Shown here in pieces: positions 1-8,614 of a stretch of DNA of 64,000 bases. Where the stretch lies: the NCBI GenBank assembly GCA_035457705.1, contig DATIBD010000064.1, positions 124,001 through 188,000 of the forward strand. Reading direction: 5' to 3'. Made by a program: the position numbers and the translations under genes. Numbering within the stretch: position 1 is the first letter of the stretch; every line of letters starts with the position of its first letter. The stretch is from DASPGQ01 sp035457705. GTDB lineage: Bacteria > Acidobacteriota > Vicinamibacteria > Marinacidobacterales > SMYC01. Under the pieces are notes generated by a model. The model did no database searches. It was given only the letters and a program-made list of their open reading frames with translations, and was not told the origin of the DNA.

Positions 1-739
1 GCGGAGGGGCCGGCCTCGGCCGGATGTACTGAGACGTGGGCCCCGGGACGAAAGCTTTCGGCGATGGTGGTGCCGATGAAGGCGCAGCAGGACGCTCTTC
101 TCGAACGGGTGGGCGCGCCTCCGGTGGAGCCGTTGGGACGGTCGCCGACTCGGTTCGAACCTCCTTCTCCTCGAGTTCGGCCGCACCCGGAGCGCTTACG
201 GCTGCGTCGAGCTCGTGGGTTTCGACGGCGACGGGCTGTGGCGCTGGAGCTTCAACTTTGGCGACAGCCTCCTCTATCTGCGGTTCCACTTCCGCTTCTC
301 GGGCGAGCTCGGCAGCGATACGTGCCGCTTCCTCGGCGGCGATCCTCTCCTCCTCGGCCCGAGCGGCTTCCTCTGCCCTCTCCTTCTCCCTGCGCTTCTG
401 CTCTTCTTGTTCTTTCTTTGCCTGTTGCCTGGCCCGTTCTTCGGCCTCCATCTCGGCGAGAAGAGCCTGGCGCGCTTTTTCCGCACGCCGGTGGCGAGCC
501 GCCGTCGCCCGAGATTGGGTATCGTCCTCGGCGGCGAGGGTGGCGGGAAGCTTCTCTCTGCGGCGCGCTCCGCTTTTTTCGAGACGCAGCATTCGCTTGA
601 GCTTGGTGGCAGTGTCCTCCTCGATCGTGCTCGAGGCCGACTTGACACGAATCTTCAGTTTGGATTTGAGCAGCTCGATGGTCTCGGGGCTCGTCATCTC
701 CAGCTCCCGGGCCAACTCGTAGACTCTAACCTTGTCCAT
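1..739 (-). CDS. infB: Translation initiation factor IF-2, N-terminal part (cut by window edge)
   Basis: The first 246 codons of IF-2 are present; the GTPase domains lie beyond base 1. The start reads MDKVRVYELAREL, the usual beginning of the IF2_N module. It is followed by a second short helical stretch (EMTSPETIELLKSKLKI) and then a long, highly charged Ala/Glu/Arg/Lys helix (about residues 75-150) and a Pro/Ala-rich linker, as expected for the variable N-terminal region. IF-2 is the GTPase that places fMet-tRNA on the 30S subunit and promotes 50S joining. The ATG lies one base after the nusA stop, and rimP precedes nusA, so this is the conserved rimP-nusA-infB operon. Identification is secure from the N-terminus plus context, although the catalytic part is not visible. 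Confidence 0.93.
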   Translation of the reverse strand, partial: MDKVRVYELARELEMTSPETIELLKSKLKIRVKSASSTIEEDTATKLKRMLRLEKSGARRREKLPATLAAEDDTQSRATAARHRRAEKARQALLAEMEAEERARQQAKKEQEEQKRREKERAEEAARAEEERIAAEEAARIAAELAREAEVEPQIEEAVAKVEAPAPQPVAVETHELDAAVSAPGAAELEEKEVRTESATVPTAPPEARPPVREERPAAPSSAPPSPKAFVPGPTSQYIRPRPAPP

Positions 740-740
740 C

Positions 741-2105
741 CTACAGCTCACCTCCCGATACGTCCTCGAGTCCATTTTCGGCGACTTCCGGGACCGCGGC
801 TGCGGACTCCCGCTCCTCGGACACCCGAGCAACCTCCGCCCCCGAGCGCACCTCGTCGACGTAGGCTCGAGCCGCGACAACGAGCTTCTCGGCCGTTTTG
901 TCGCCGACTCCAGGAACGTTTCGGGCGGTCTCCGGGGCGGCAAGAAGCTTCTCGAGAGAAGTGATTCCATGGGCGACGAGCTTCTTGAGAGTCTTTTCTC
1001 CGATTCCCTCGAGGACGCGGATGTCGGTCTCGGCCGAAGCCATGGCCGCATCCATCTGACTCTGGACCTCCCGTTTCTTCTCCTCCTCGCTCTTGATGTC
1101 TATCTTCCAGCCGAGAAGACGTGCGGCCAGCCGTACGTTCTGTCCCCGCTTGCCGATAGCGAGCGAGAGTTGCTTGTCCTCGACGATCACCTCCATGATC
1201 TTCTCTTTCTCGTCGACGATGGCGACCCGGCTCACTTTCGCAGGGTTGAGGGCGTTCAATGCGAACGTCCTCGGGTCATCGTCCCACTCGACGATATCGA
1301 TCTTCTCGCCCCGCAACTCCCGTATGATGTTCTGTACCCTGGCTCCCTTGATCCCCACGCAGGCTCCCACCGGATCGACATCCTTGTCTTTCGAGAACAC
1401 GGCGACCTTGGCGCGGTCACCGGGCTCTCGAACCGCACTCTTGACGATCACCGTTCCCTCGTAGATTTCCGGGACTTCCATCTCGAACAACCGGGCGAGA
1501 AGCGAGGGATCGGTGCGGGACACGATCACCTGAGGTCCGCGATGCGTTCGGGAGACTCTCACGATGACCACCCGTATCCGCTCACCCGGATTGAAGACCT
1601 CCGCCCGCGACTGTTCCCTCCGGGGCAGGAGAGCTTCGGTTTTTCCCAGATCCACGACGAGGTCGCCCGTCTCGGCACGTTTCACGATACCGGTGACGAG
1701 CTGACCGACCCGGTCCCCGTACTCGCTGAAAATATGATCTCGTTCCGCTTCGCGAACCTTCTGAAAAATGACCTGCTTGGCGGTCTGAGCGGCGATGCGA
1801 CCCAATGCCGCGGTCGGCTTGTGGAGCTCCACCTCTCCTCCGAGCTCGGCCTTCGGGTCCAGGCGTCTCGCATCGTCCAGGGATATCTCTTCTGACGGAT
1901 CCCCGACCTCGGAGACGACCCGTTTGACCAGGAACACGTCGACGTGTCCGGTCTCGCGATTCAAACGGGCCTTGTAATCCTCCTCGGTCCGATAATATTT
2001 CTTGGCCGCCGTGAGAATGGCGTCCTCCACGGCTGAAATGATCACCTGGGCGTCGACGCCCTTTTCCCGGCCGATCTGCTCGATGAGCTGATAGAGCGAG
2101 CTCAT
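741..2105 (-). CDS. nusA: Transcription termination/antitermination factor NusA
   Basis: 454 residues, a usual NusA length. NusA binds RNA polymerase and the nascent RNA and modulates pausing, intrinsic termination and antitermination. The order is an N-terminal RNAP-binding domain (about 1-125), an S1 domain (about 135-200, with EGTVIVKSAVREPGDRAKVA), two KH domains (about 205-345, with GACVGIKGARVQNI and the second KH motif AIGKRGQNVRLAARLLGW), and a C-terminal helix-hairpin-helix segment (about 370-430, IRVLEGIGEKTLKKL and VPGVGDKTAEKL). It overlaps rimP by 4 bp (ATGA) and ends one base before infB, so translation of the three is probably coupled. No missing domain or frameshift is seen. 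Confidence 0.97.
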   Translation of the reverse strand: MSSLYQLIEQIGREKGVDAQVIISAVEDAILTAAKKYYRTEEDYKARLNRETGHVDVFLVKRVVSEVGDPSEEISLDDARRLDPKAELGGEVELHKPTAALGRIAAQTAKQVIFQKVREAERDHIFSEYGDRVGQLVTGIVKRAETGDLVVDLGKTEALLPRREQSRAEVFNPGERIRVVIVRVSRTHRGPQVIVSRTDPSLLARLFEMEVPEIYEGTVIVKSAVREPGDRAKVAVFSKDKDVDPVGACVGIKGARVQNIIRELRGEKIDIVEWDDDPRTFALNALNPAKVSRVAIVDEKEKIMEVIVEDKQLSLAIGKRGQNVRLAARLLGWKIDIKSEEEKKREVQSQMDAAMASAETDIRVLEGIGEKTLKKLVAHGITSLEKLLAAPETARNVPGVGDKTAEKLVVAARAYVDEVRSGAEVARVSEERESAAAVPEVAENGLEDVSGGEL

Positions 2106-2641
2106 GACCGGCTGCCCTCGGCACGTCGCGGAAGCTCCACCTCCAGACGCGCTTTTTCGATCGCTCTGAGCGGGATTCGAATTGTCTTCCCTTCGACCGT
2201 CAAAAGCTCGACTCCGCCTTCGGCAATGCCGCCCAGACGGCCGAGAAATCGGCGGCGACCGTCGAGGACCTCTTTGGTTTGGATCCTCACCAGTCTACCG
2301 GCAAAGCGCTGGTAGTCCCTCTCGCCACGCAGAGGTCGGTCGAGCCCCGGAGTCGAGACCTCGAGCGTGTACGAGCTATCGATGGGATCCTCGACGTCCA
2401 ATAGCACCCCCAGACGCTCCGAAACTCTTTCGCAGTCGAGGAGCCCGACGCCGCGATCCTCACTGTCGATGAAGACGCGGAGGACCCATGTGCTCCCTTG
2501 GCGCTTGAGCTCCACCCAGCCGAGCGAAAGCCCTTCGGCCTCGGCGGCGCGGCGTGCCAGCGTCTCGAGAGTCGGTAGCAATGCGTCGGCGTACATCATC
2601 GGATCGAGAGACGGGGCCAGGGTTCCAACCACCTCGTCCAA
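2102..2641 (-). CDS. rimP: Ribosome maturation factor RimP
   Basis: RimP assists 30S subunit maturation. The protein shows the family signatures: RVFIDSEDRGVGLLDCERVS, then DVEDPIDSSYTLEVSTPGLD and the basic RPLRGERDYQRFAG, followed by the C-terminal SH3-like barrel (TVEGKTIRIPLRAIEKARLE). The longest frame starts at a TTG at 2641, preceded at about 3 bases by GAGGTGA; an ATG-ATG pair at 2599 would give 165 residues and is nearer to the usual family N-terminus. I keep the TTG start with low certainty. It is the first gene of rimP-nusA-infB, overlapping nusA by 4 bp, and lies directly downstream of the rimO terminator. Confidence 0.93.
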   Translation of the reverse strand: MDEVVGTLAPSLDPMMYADALLPTLETLARRAAEAEGLSLGWVELKRQGSTWVLRVFIDSEDRGVGLLDCERVSERLGVLLDVEDPIDSSYTLEVSTPGLDRPLRGERDYQRFAGRLVRIQTKEVLDGRRRFLGRLGGIAEGGVELLTVEGKTIRIPLRAIEKARLEVELPRRAEGSRS

Positions 2642-2697
2642 TCACCTCGTCTTTGCTATGGAGTCGCGCGAAAGGAGCTTCGAGCGTTCAAACCAAT

Positions 2698-2721
2698 AAA
2701 AAAAGTGGGCACGGTGCCCAC
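2698..2721 (-). terminator. Intrinsic terminator after rimO
   Basis: On the minus strand a perfect 7-bp GC-rich stem (GTGGGCA / TGCCCAC, bases 2705-2711 and 2715-2721) with a 3-base loop is followed directly by seven T (2704-2698). This is a textbook Rho-independent terminator, placed 52 bases after the rimO stop and before rimP. It separates rimO from the rimP-nusA-infB operon, so rimP should have its own promoter within roughly the next 60 bases; I could not identify one with confidence. Confidence 0.8.
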
Positions 2722-2772
2722 TCCGTGTCTCCCGTCAACTCGGACCAATATAGTCTAAGCCCCCCACCAAAT

Positions 2773-4140
2773 TCAAGCGCTCGCCGAGATGGGTTCGGCG
2801 TCGGTGACGATCCGCCCAATCAGGTCGTAGGCATGGGCCTCGGTGATTTGAACCTCGACGAAGCTTCCGGGAAGAGCAACACCGTCGTTGATGAGAACGC
2901 ACCCGTCGACGCCGGGTGCCTGTCCTTCGCTTCGCCCCGACAGCAACAAATCGCTCTCCTCCGAAGGTCCATCGACGAGGACCTTCGTCCTTCGTCCCAC
3001 CCAGCGGCGGTTCTTTCGGACCGAGATCTTCCGTTGCTGAGCCATCAGCCGGTTCCGCCGTCGCTCCTTATCGGTGGAGCAGATCGCCTCGTTCTCGACC
3101 CAAGCCTCCGTGTCCTCCTCGTTCGAGTAGGTAAAAACGCCGACGTGATCGAGCTCCATCTCTGAACAAAAGCTCATGAGCGCCGCGAAGTCGTCCTCGG
3201 TCTCACCGGGGAACCCCACGATGAAGGAGCTACGTAGGGCAAGACCGGGTACCGCTTTCCGCACGCGCTCGATTAGGGCCTCGTTGCTGCGCCTCGTGCC
3301 CGGGCGCTTCATCAGTTTCAGCATACGGTCACTCGCGTGCTGGAGCGGCATGTCGAGATAGCGACAAACGCCCGGCACCTCCACCATGGCGCGAAGAACC
3401 TCGTCGTCGACCGTCGTCGGATAGGCGTATAGAAATCTCACCCATTCGATTCCCGTCACCCCGGCGAGCTGTCGCACCAGCTCCGCCAGACCGTGGCGCA
3501 ACCCGAGCTCAGCGCCGTAGCGAGTCGTGTCTTGCGCTACGAGCACGAGCTCGCGAGCTCCCTGAGAAGCGAGGGCTTCGGCCTCGGCGAGGATGGATTC
3601 GGGGGTTCGGCTGCGGTAAGCCCCGCGAATCTTGGGGATGATGCAAAACGTGCAGGGATAGTCACATCCTTCGGAGATCTTCACGAACGCATAGTGGGCC
3701 GGCGTCGTTCTGATTCGGGGTGCGAGATGATCGTAAAGATAGGCCGCACTCCCATCGGCCGCGAGCGAAGCGATTCGCCGCTCCCCGTCACGACAGGCCT
3801 CGACGATCCCGTCGAGATGATCGAGGCCAATGACGGCATCCACTTCGGGCAGCTCGCTGGCGATTTGCCCGGCATAGCGTTGGGCAAGGCAGCCGGCGAC
3901 GATGAGGCGACGACAGTTGCCGCCTTTCTTGTGACGCGCCATCTCCAGAATCGCGTCGATACTCTCCTGTTTGGCAGCTTCGATGAAACCACAGGTGTTG
4001 ACCACCAGGACCTGCGCTTCCTCGGCACGGGGCGTCAGCTCATAACCCGCCGCCTTCAGGTGCCCGAGCATGACTTCGGTATCGAGCAGATTCTTGGGAC
4101 AGCCCAAGCTGACGAATCCGACTTTGGTTCCCTTTTTCAT
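2773..4140 (-). CDS. rimO: Ribosomal protein S12 methylthiotransferase RimO
   Basis: RimO is a radical-SAM enzyme that adds a methylthio group to the conserved aspartate of ribosomal protein S12. All three parts are visible: the N-terminal MTTase domain with cluster cysteines Cys14 (SLGCPKN), Cys50 (NTCGF) and Cys84 (AGCLAQ); the radical-SAM domain with Cys159, Cys163 and Cys166 (CDYPCTFC); and a C-terminal TRAM-like domain (about 380-450). YLDMPLQHASD and FIVGFPGETEDDF are typical of RimO rather than MiaB. At 455 residues it is of normal length. It is transcribed alone and is closed by the terminator at 2698-2721. A divergent ankyrin gene starts 55 bases upstream. Confidence 0.96.
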   Translation of the reverse strand: MKKGTKVGFVSLGCPKNLLDTEVMLGHLKAAGYELTPRAEEAQVLVVNTCGFIEAAKQESIDAILEMARHKKGGNCRRLIVAGCLAQRYAGQIASELPEVDAVIGLDHLDGIVEACRDGERRIASLAADGSAAYLYDHLAPRIRTTPAHYAFVKISEGCDYPCTFCIIPKIRGAYRSRTPESILAEAEALASQGARELVLVAQDTTRYGAELGLRHGLAELVRQLAGVTGIEWVRFLYAYPTTVDDEVLRAMVEVPGVCRYLDMPLQHASDRMLKLMKRPGTRRSNEALIERVRKAVPGLALRSSFIVGFPGETEDDFAALMSFCSEMELDHVGVFTYSNEEDTEAWVENEAICSTDKERRRNRLMAQQRKISVRKNRRWVGRRTKVLVDGPSEESDLLLSGRSEGQAPGVDGCVLINDGVALPGSFVEVQITEAHAYDLIGRIVTDAEPISASA

Positions 4141-4195
4141 CAGCCTGCTAGGTTAGCTCACCCTGCGCGAGGCATCCAGTCCCTCACGATGCAGT

Positions 4196-5140
4196 ATGAT
4201 AGGCTTTGTGCTCAAAGCATTCGTGGTCGTCCTGGCGTTCGGCACCGTTCGGCAGGCCGACCTCGAGAAGAGGGACGATGCAGGGCGAACGCCATTGATG
4301 CTCGCCGTCCTGCACGACGACGTCGAGACGGCGACAGGTCTCATCGCCGCGGGGGCCGACGTCGACGCGGTAGACGCCTACGGGCGAACCGCTCTCATCA
4401 TCGCCGCACAGAGCTCGCTTCGGTCGGTGCGGCTGCTTATCGCTGCGGGAGCGGACATCTCCGTCCGAGATGATGTCGGGACCAGTGCTCTTACCGTCGC
4501 CGTCGAAGCCGGCCGCACGGACATCGTTTCAGAGCTCCGGGCCGCGGGGGCGACCGAGAGCCTCGAGGAGCAGCTCGATGACGCCGTCCGTGCGGGGAAT
4601 CGTACGGAAGTCGCGAGACTCATCGATGCTGGCGCAGACGTCGACGCACTCGACACCTCTTCCTATCAGACGCCGCTCATGACAGCGATCGAAAGGCGCG
4701 ACCTCGAGATGGTATTGGTTCTCCTCGACGCAGGCGCCGATCCCGCCCGCGAAGGTACGGGGATAGAGACGACGGGTGAGAACGCGCTTACCTTCGCCGC
4801 CAGACAAGGAAGCACCTGGGTCTTTCTGAAGCTTCTCCAGGCCGGGGCACGATCTGACGTCATCGAGCGCGCCGCCATCGCCGGGTGCAGACATCGCGAC
4901 GTTCTTCGGGCAGCGCTCGGCAGTGGAGTCCACGTGAACTCGAGAGGACCGAGAGGGTTCACCCTGCTCATGTGTGCCGCGTCCGCTGGCGCAGCGGAGA
5001 CGGTATCGTTTCTCATCGACTCCGGTGCCGATCTTCGTGCCCAGTCGGACGACGGCCGGACGGCACTCGACTGGGCCGAGCTCGGAGGCCATTCCGAGGC
5101 GGCGGCACGACTCCGTCAAGCCCTCGCGCGAAGACGCTGA
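4196..5140 (+). CDS. Ankyrin-repeat protein, probably exported
   Basis: 314 residues with a short hydrophobic N-terminus (MIGFVLKAFVVVLAFGTVRQ) that looks like a signal peptide, followed by about eight ankyrin repeats to the C-terminus. Repeat signatures are clear, for example GRTPLMLAV, AAGADVDAVDAYGRTALIIA, AAGADISVRDDVGTSALTVA and DSGADLRAQSDDGRTALDWA. Ankyrin repeats bind other proteins; no enzymatic domain is attached, so the partner cannot be named. The gene is divergent from rimO with a 55-base gap and is followed by a copy of the dispersed inverted repeat. No obvious operon partner. Cleavage and periplasmic location are inferred from the leader only. Confidence 0.85.
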   Translation: MIGFVLKAFVVVLAFGTVRQADLEKRDDAGRTPLMLAVLHDDVETATGLIAAGADVDAVDAYGRTALIIAAQSSLRSVRLLIAAGADISVRDDVGTSALTVAVEAGRTDIVSELRAAGATESLEEQLDDAVRAGNRTEVARLIDAGADVDALDTSSYQTPLMTAIERRDLEMVLVLLDAGADPAREGTGIETTGENALTFAARQGSTWVFLKLLQAGARSDVIERAAIAGCRHRDVLRAALGSGVHVNSRGPRGFTLLMCAASAGAAETVSFLIDSGADLRAQSDDGRTALDWAELGGHSEAAARLRQALARRR

Positions 5141-5142
5141 CA

Positions 5143-5246
5143 GGCCGAGCCGTGGCGGACAGCCTGCCTATGCTAGGAAGCTTCGGCGAGTCGGCCGGAG
5201 CCTTGCGCGAAGGCGGATCGGCCAAAAGGTCCCGCCACGGCACTAC
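5143..5246. repeat. Dispersed inverted-repeat element, copy 1
   Basis: The left arm GCCGAGCCGTGGCGG (5144-5158) and the right arm GGTCCCGCCACGGCA (5228-5242) are imperfect inverted complements sharing CCGTGGCGG/CCGCCACGG. The same pair of arms occurs at 9301-9350, 19181-19226 and 51589-51634, always between genes. Here the interval between the arms is about 69 bases, longer than the 12-17 bases in the other copies, so the centre is either expanded or rearranged. It fills the gap between the ankyrin gene and asnS, which converge. Confidence 0.7.
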
Positions 5247-5249
5247 GTT

Positions 5250-6569
5250 CTAAGGCGAGAGTCGATACAGCATGCGAGGAAAGGGTATCGCTTCTCTGAG
5301 ATGATCGAGCTTGCAGATCCAGGAGACTAACCGTTCGATACCCATGCCGAAGCCCGAGTGGGGCACGCTGCCGAACCGCCGCAAGTCCAGGTACCACTGG
5401 AAGTCTTTTTCGGGTAGATCATGCTCCTTCAAGCGAGCGCGAAGAAGCTCCAGGTCGTGGATACGTTGTCCACCGCCCACGATCTCGCCGTAACCCTCGG
5501 GAGCGAGAATATCCACGCACAGCACCCGGTCGGGACGAACGGCATCCGGCTGCATGTAGAACGCCTTCACGGATGTGGGGTAGTGGGTCACCGCCAGCGG
5601 CCGGTCGAGCTCTTCCACGAGCGCCGTCTCGTCTTGCGCGCCGAAATCGTTTCCCAACTCGAAGCCCGTCTTGTCGGCTAACTTCTTCGCCGCTTCATCG
5701 TAAGTCATGCGGTAAAAAGGCTTGCCGACAGCCTCGAGTGGAGAGACGTCGCGTTCGAGCACTTCCAGCTCGGGCCTCCTCCTTCCCAGCACCGACTCGA
5801 CGATGGCGCAGATGAGATCCTCGGCGAGCTCCAACGTATCCTGAAGCTCCGCATAGGCAACCTCGGGCTCGATCATCCAGAACTCGATGAGGTGGCGCCG
5901 TGTCTTGGATTTCTCAGCACGGAAGGTCGGCCCGAAACAGTATGTCTTACCCACCGCCATAGCGATGGCCTCGTTATAGAGCTGCCCGCTCTGCGAGAGA
6001 AAGGCCGACTGGTCGAAGTACCGCGTCTCGAACAACGTTGTGGTGCCTTCGCAGGCATTGGGCGTGAAGATCGGAGTGTCGGAGCACAGAAAGCCGCGGC
6101 CGTCGAGAAAACGCCGCGCGGACACGATGACCTCGTTACGGATCCGGAGGATGGCGTGCTGGCGTTTCGAGCGCAGCCAGAGGTGACGATGGTCGAGAAG
6201 AAAGCTCGTTCCATGTTCCTTGGGCGTGATCGGGTAATCCTCCGCCAGGTGATGCAACACGAGATCCTGGACCGTGAGCTCGTAGCCGCCAGGAGCGCGA
6301 GGCTCCTCTCGAACCAGGCCGCGAAGCTCGATGGCACTCTCCTGCGTCAGGGTCTTCGAACGCTCCCATACCTCCTCGGACACGTCGCTCTTGGACAACA
6401 CGGCCTGCATGAAACCGGTTCCGTCACGGAATATCAGAAACGCCAGCTTCCCGCTGGAGCGTCGGTTATGAAGCCAGCCGCGCAGTATCACCGAATCACC
6501 CACGTGCGCGCTCAGCTCTTCGATGTACACCTGGCCTCGATTGCTCATCGCGACTTGCTCTCCATTCAC
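5250..6569 (-). CDS. asnS: Asparaginyl-tRNA synthetase
   Basis: Class IIb aminoacyl-tRNA synthetase charging tRNA-Asn. An N-terminal OB-fold (about 10-110, with VILRGWLHNRRSSGKLAFL) is followed by the class II core: motif 2 region FGPTFRAEKSKTRRHLIEFW and motif 3 near the C-terminus (GFGMGIERLVSWICKL). RAEKSKTRRHLIEFWMIEPE is characteristic of AsnRS and separates it from AspRS. Length (439 aa) is normal. The longest frame begins at GTG 6569, which overlaps the upstream kinase stop as GTGA; an ATG at 6548 (MSNRGQ) with GGAGA about 12 bases upstream is an alternative. It is the last gene of the CYTH / nucleotidyltransferase / kinase / asnS run. A dedicated asnS suggests direct charging of tRNA-Asn. 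Confidence 0.96.
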   Translation of the reverse strand: MNGEQVAMSNRGQVYIEELSAHVGDSVILRGWLHNRRSSGKLAFLIFRDGTGFMQAVLSKSDVSEEVWERSKTLTQESAIELRGLVREEPRAPGGYELTVQDLVLHHLAEDYPITPKEHGTSFLLDHRHLWLRSKRQHAILRIRNEVIVSARRFLDGRGFLCSDTPIFTPNACEGTTTLFETRYFDQSAFLSQSGQLYNEAIAMAVGKTYCFGPTFRAEKSKTRRHLIEFWMIEPEVAYAELQDTLELAEDLICAIVESVLGRRRPELEVLERDVSPLEAVGKPFYRMTYDEAAKKLADKTGFELGNDFGAQDETALVEELDRPLAVTHYPTSVKAFYMQPDAVRPDRVLCVDILAPEGYGEIVGGGQRIHDLELLRARLKEHDLPEKDFQWYLDLRRFGSVPHSGFGMGIERLVSWICKLDHLREAIPFPRMLYRLSP

Positions 6570-7552
6570 TGCAACTCAGGAAGCAGCTTGGCCAAGACCC
6601 GCCTCAGCGTAGCAAAGCGAGAGTTGCGCTCCAAGTTGTCCCGAACCAGACCCAGGGTCGGTGCGAGGTAGGGGCGATAGACCTCGTTTGCTCGGTGCAC
6701 GATTTGATAGCCAAAGGTTCCCAGCGCCTTCAAATTTCGCTGAAGAGCGGCAAGGTCGTACTCGTTCGCGATGTCGACGCCGAGAGCGCGGGACAAGCGC
6801 TCGGTCATTTCCTCTACGAGCTCGACGGTATGCACGACGTAGGAATCGTTCATGAGTGAGACCAGGTCGTAGACGCGCGGTCCAAGGCGCGAATCCTGGA
6901 AGTCGATCACCGCAAGCTCATCGCCGCATCGAATGAGGTTACGCGCATGGTAGTCCCGGTGGCAAAGGGCGTAGGTTTGCGACGCAAGCTCCCGGGCGAT
7001 GTTCTCGAAGGTCGCTTCGAGCGCCAACCCGTCCTCGGCGTCGAGCCTCGCACCCCTCAAGCCCTCGAGAAAATGCGTTCGGAAGAACGACAGCTCCTCG
7101 CGAAACTTCCGGTCGTCGAACGCGATTCGTAGCGCCAGGTGACTTCGCGGGGAAAGCTCCCGGGCACCGATTTGTAACCTCGTTAGAAGATCGATCGCTT
7201 CCGCATAGAGCTGTCGCTTATCGGCGCGGCGAAGGTTTACTTCGTTCTGGAGGAGACGATCTCCTAGATCTTCCAGAACGAGGATGCCGTCCGGCCCCAT
7301 CGATTCGTACACCCGGGGAACTCGAATGCCAAGGCTCTGGAGCAGTGCATGGGTGTCGAGAAACGGGAGCTCATCGGGCTCGAATGGCTCGGGAAGAACC
7401 GCGATGATTCGAGTTTGATCATCGTCGAGCCTTACCCGGTAGTACAAGCGCGTGGAGGCATCTCCCGCGAGCCGGCGAACCTCCGACACCGCCAGGCGTT
7501 CGACGAGCGCCTTCAAGCGCTCGGTTGCGGTCGATGCGAATTCGTGCGCCAT
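6566..7552 (-). CDS. Sugar kinase of the phosphotransferase (APH/AmgK-like) family
   Basis: 328 residues with the aminoglycoside-phosphotransferase fold. The catalytic motif CHRDYHARNL (about residue 196) and the Mg-binding VIDFQDSRLGP (about 217) are intact, and an N-terminal GDASTRLYYRV resembles the GDAS-R-Y motif of AmgK, the anomeric MurNAc/GlcNAc kinase of peptidoglycan recycling. The gene immediately upstream encodes a nucleotidyltransferase of the MurU type, with TGA and ATG abutting, which is the arrangement of the amgK-murU salvage pair (MurNAc to MurNAc-1-phosphate to UDP-MurNAc). The substrate is inferred from this pairing; kinases of this family act on various sugars, so the symbol is withheld. 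An antibiotic-resistance role is unlikely given the context. Confidence 0.82.
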   Translation of the reverse strand: MAHEFASTATERLKALVERLAVSEVRRLAGDASTRLYYRVRLDDDQTRIIAVLPEPFEPDELPFLDTHALLQSLGIRVPRVYESMGPDGILVLEDLGDRLLQNEVNLRRADKRQLYAEAIDLLTRLQIGARELSPRSHLALRIAFDDRKFREELSFFRTHFLEGLRGARLDAEDGLALEATFENIARELASQTYALCHRDYHARNLIRCGDELAVIDFQDSRLGPRVYDLVSLMNDSYVVHTVELVEEMTERLSRALGVDIANEYDLAALQRNLKALGTFGYQIVHRANEVYRPYLAPTLGLVRDNLERNSRFATLRRVLAKLLPELQ

Positions 7553-8614
7553 TCAGGTTCTCAGGCCCAGCGATCGCCCGATATCGAGGCGGGCAACCAC
7601 GAGCCCGTGCCGCACCTCTCGCTTTCGGATCTCGGTCCGGTCGGGAGGTACCCGCATCAACAACTTTCCGGAAAAGTCTTCTCCGCTGGGCATGCGAACA
7701 CCGTCGGAGACGACTGCGTTAGAAAGCACGGCTCCGGCGGGAATCTGCACGTCGTCCCAGCATACGACGTTCTTGAGGCAGGCACCTGCGCCAACCCGGC
7801 ATCGCGCCCCCAGTACGACACAACCCTCGAGACACATGCCATCGCCCAGGGTCGTATCGTCGCCCATAAAAAGGCGCGCGTTGTGGCGTCGCACACCCCA
7901 GTCCTCTTCGAAGAGGCTCTCGCGGGCCATCGTCAACGAGGCTGCCCAGTATCGTCCGGGAGTGTCCACCGTTAGGAACGACCGCTCCTGGACGCAGGCA
8001 AAGGCGGTCTTCTCTTCGATCAGCGCCGGCAGTAGCTCGACCTCGAGGCCGCCGGGTCGTCCCGAAAGGAGCGTTAGCACCGATGGCTCGAGTAGCCAGA
8101 CGCCCGCGAACATCAGTCCCGGACCTTTGTCCCGCTTGTCCACCCGGAGCACGCGGCCCTGGTGATCGATCTTTACGCTGGAGAATCGCGTACCCCCACG
8201 TTTGGACCGCAGGACCAGGGTAGCCTTCGCCCGAGAGCTTCTGTGGCATTGCACGAGCTCGGGGAGATCGAAATCGAAAACGGTGTCACCGTTGAGGAGC
8301 AGGAAAGTCTTCCCCGACAAACGCTCTTCGACCTTCTTGACGCCTCCGGCGGTACCGAGAAGCTCGTCCTCGCGCGACTCGTGCACGTCTAACTGCGCCC
8401 GAGCCCGGTCGAGAATTGGCTCCAGGCTTTCGGCGTGATGGTGCAGATTCACCACGACCTCGCGAACGCCGGCACGCACCAAGCGTCGAAACGTGTAGTC
8501 GATCAGGGGGCGTCCAAGTAGCGGCAGCGCGGGCTTGGCGAGGCTCGCGGTTAGCGGGCGCAGCCGCTTGCCTTGCCCCGCCGCCAGAATCATCGCGCGC
8601 GGAGCCGATTTCAT
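7553..8614 (-). CDS. Sugar-1-phosphate nucleotidyltransferase (MurU-like, with left-handed helix C-terminus)
   Basis: 353 residues. The N-terminal Rossmann domain has the nucleotidyltransferase signature AAGQGKRLRPLTASLAKPAL (residues 11-30) and the metal-binding LLLNGDTVFDFD. The C-terminal third (about 230-320) has short hexapeptide-like repeats (MGDDTTLGDGMCLEGCVVLG, CRVGAGACL), suggesting a left-handed beta-helix. Such enzymes make NDP-sugars from NTP and sugar-1-phosphate. Because the next gene is an AmgK-like kinase, the product may be UDP-MurNAc, but MurU itself is shorter and lacks the extra beta-helix, so GDP-mannose or another NDP-sugar is possible. ATGA overlap with the CYTH gene upstream and zero spacing to the kinase imply one transcript. 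Confidence 0.82.
   Translation of the reverse strand: MKSAPRAMILAAGQGKRLRPLTASLAKPALPLLGRPLIDYTFRRLVRAGVREVVVNLHHHAESLEPILDRARAQLDVHESREDELLGTAGGVKKVEERLSGKTFLLLNGDTVFDFDLPELVQCHRSSRAKATLVLRSKRGGTRFSSVKIDHQGRVLRVDKRDKGPGLMFAGVWLLEPSVLTLLSGRPGGLEVELLPALIEEKTAFACVQERSFLTVDTPGRYWAASLTMARESLFEEDWGVRRHNARLFMGDDTTLGDGMCLEGCVVLGARCRVGAGACLKNVVCWDDVQIPAGAVLSNAVVSDGVRMPSGEDFSGKLLMRVPPDRTEIRKREVRHGLVVARLDIGRSLGLRT

Noticed and set aside
732..1895. Plus-strand frame opposite nusA
   Set aside because: Antisense shadow of nusA without motifs or a ribosome-binding site.
6566..7552. Aminoglycoside resistance kinase
   Set aside because: Fold is shared, but the operon with a sugar nucleotidyltransferase and the GDAS motif point to sugar phosphorylation.
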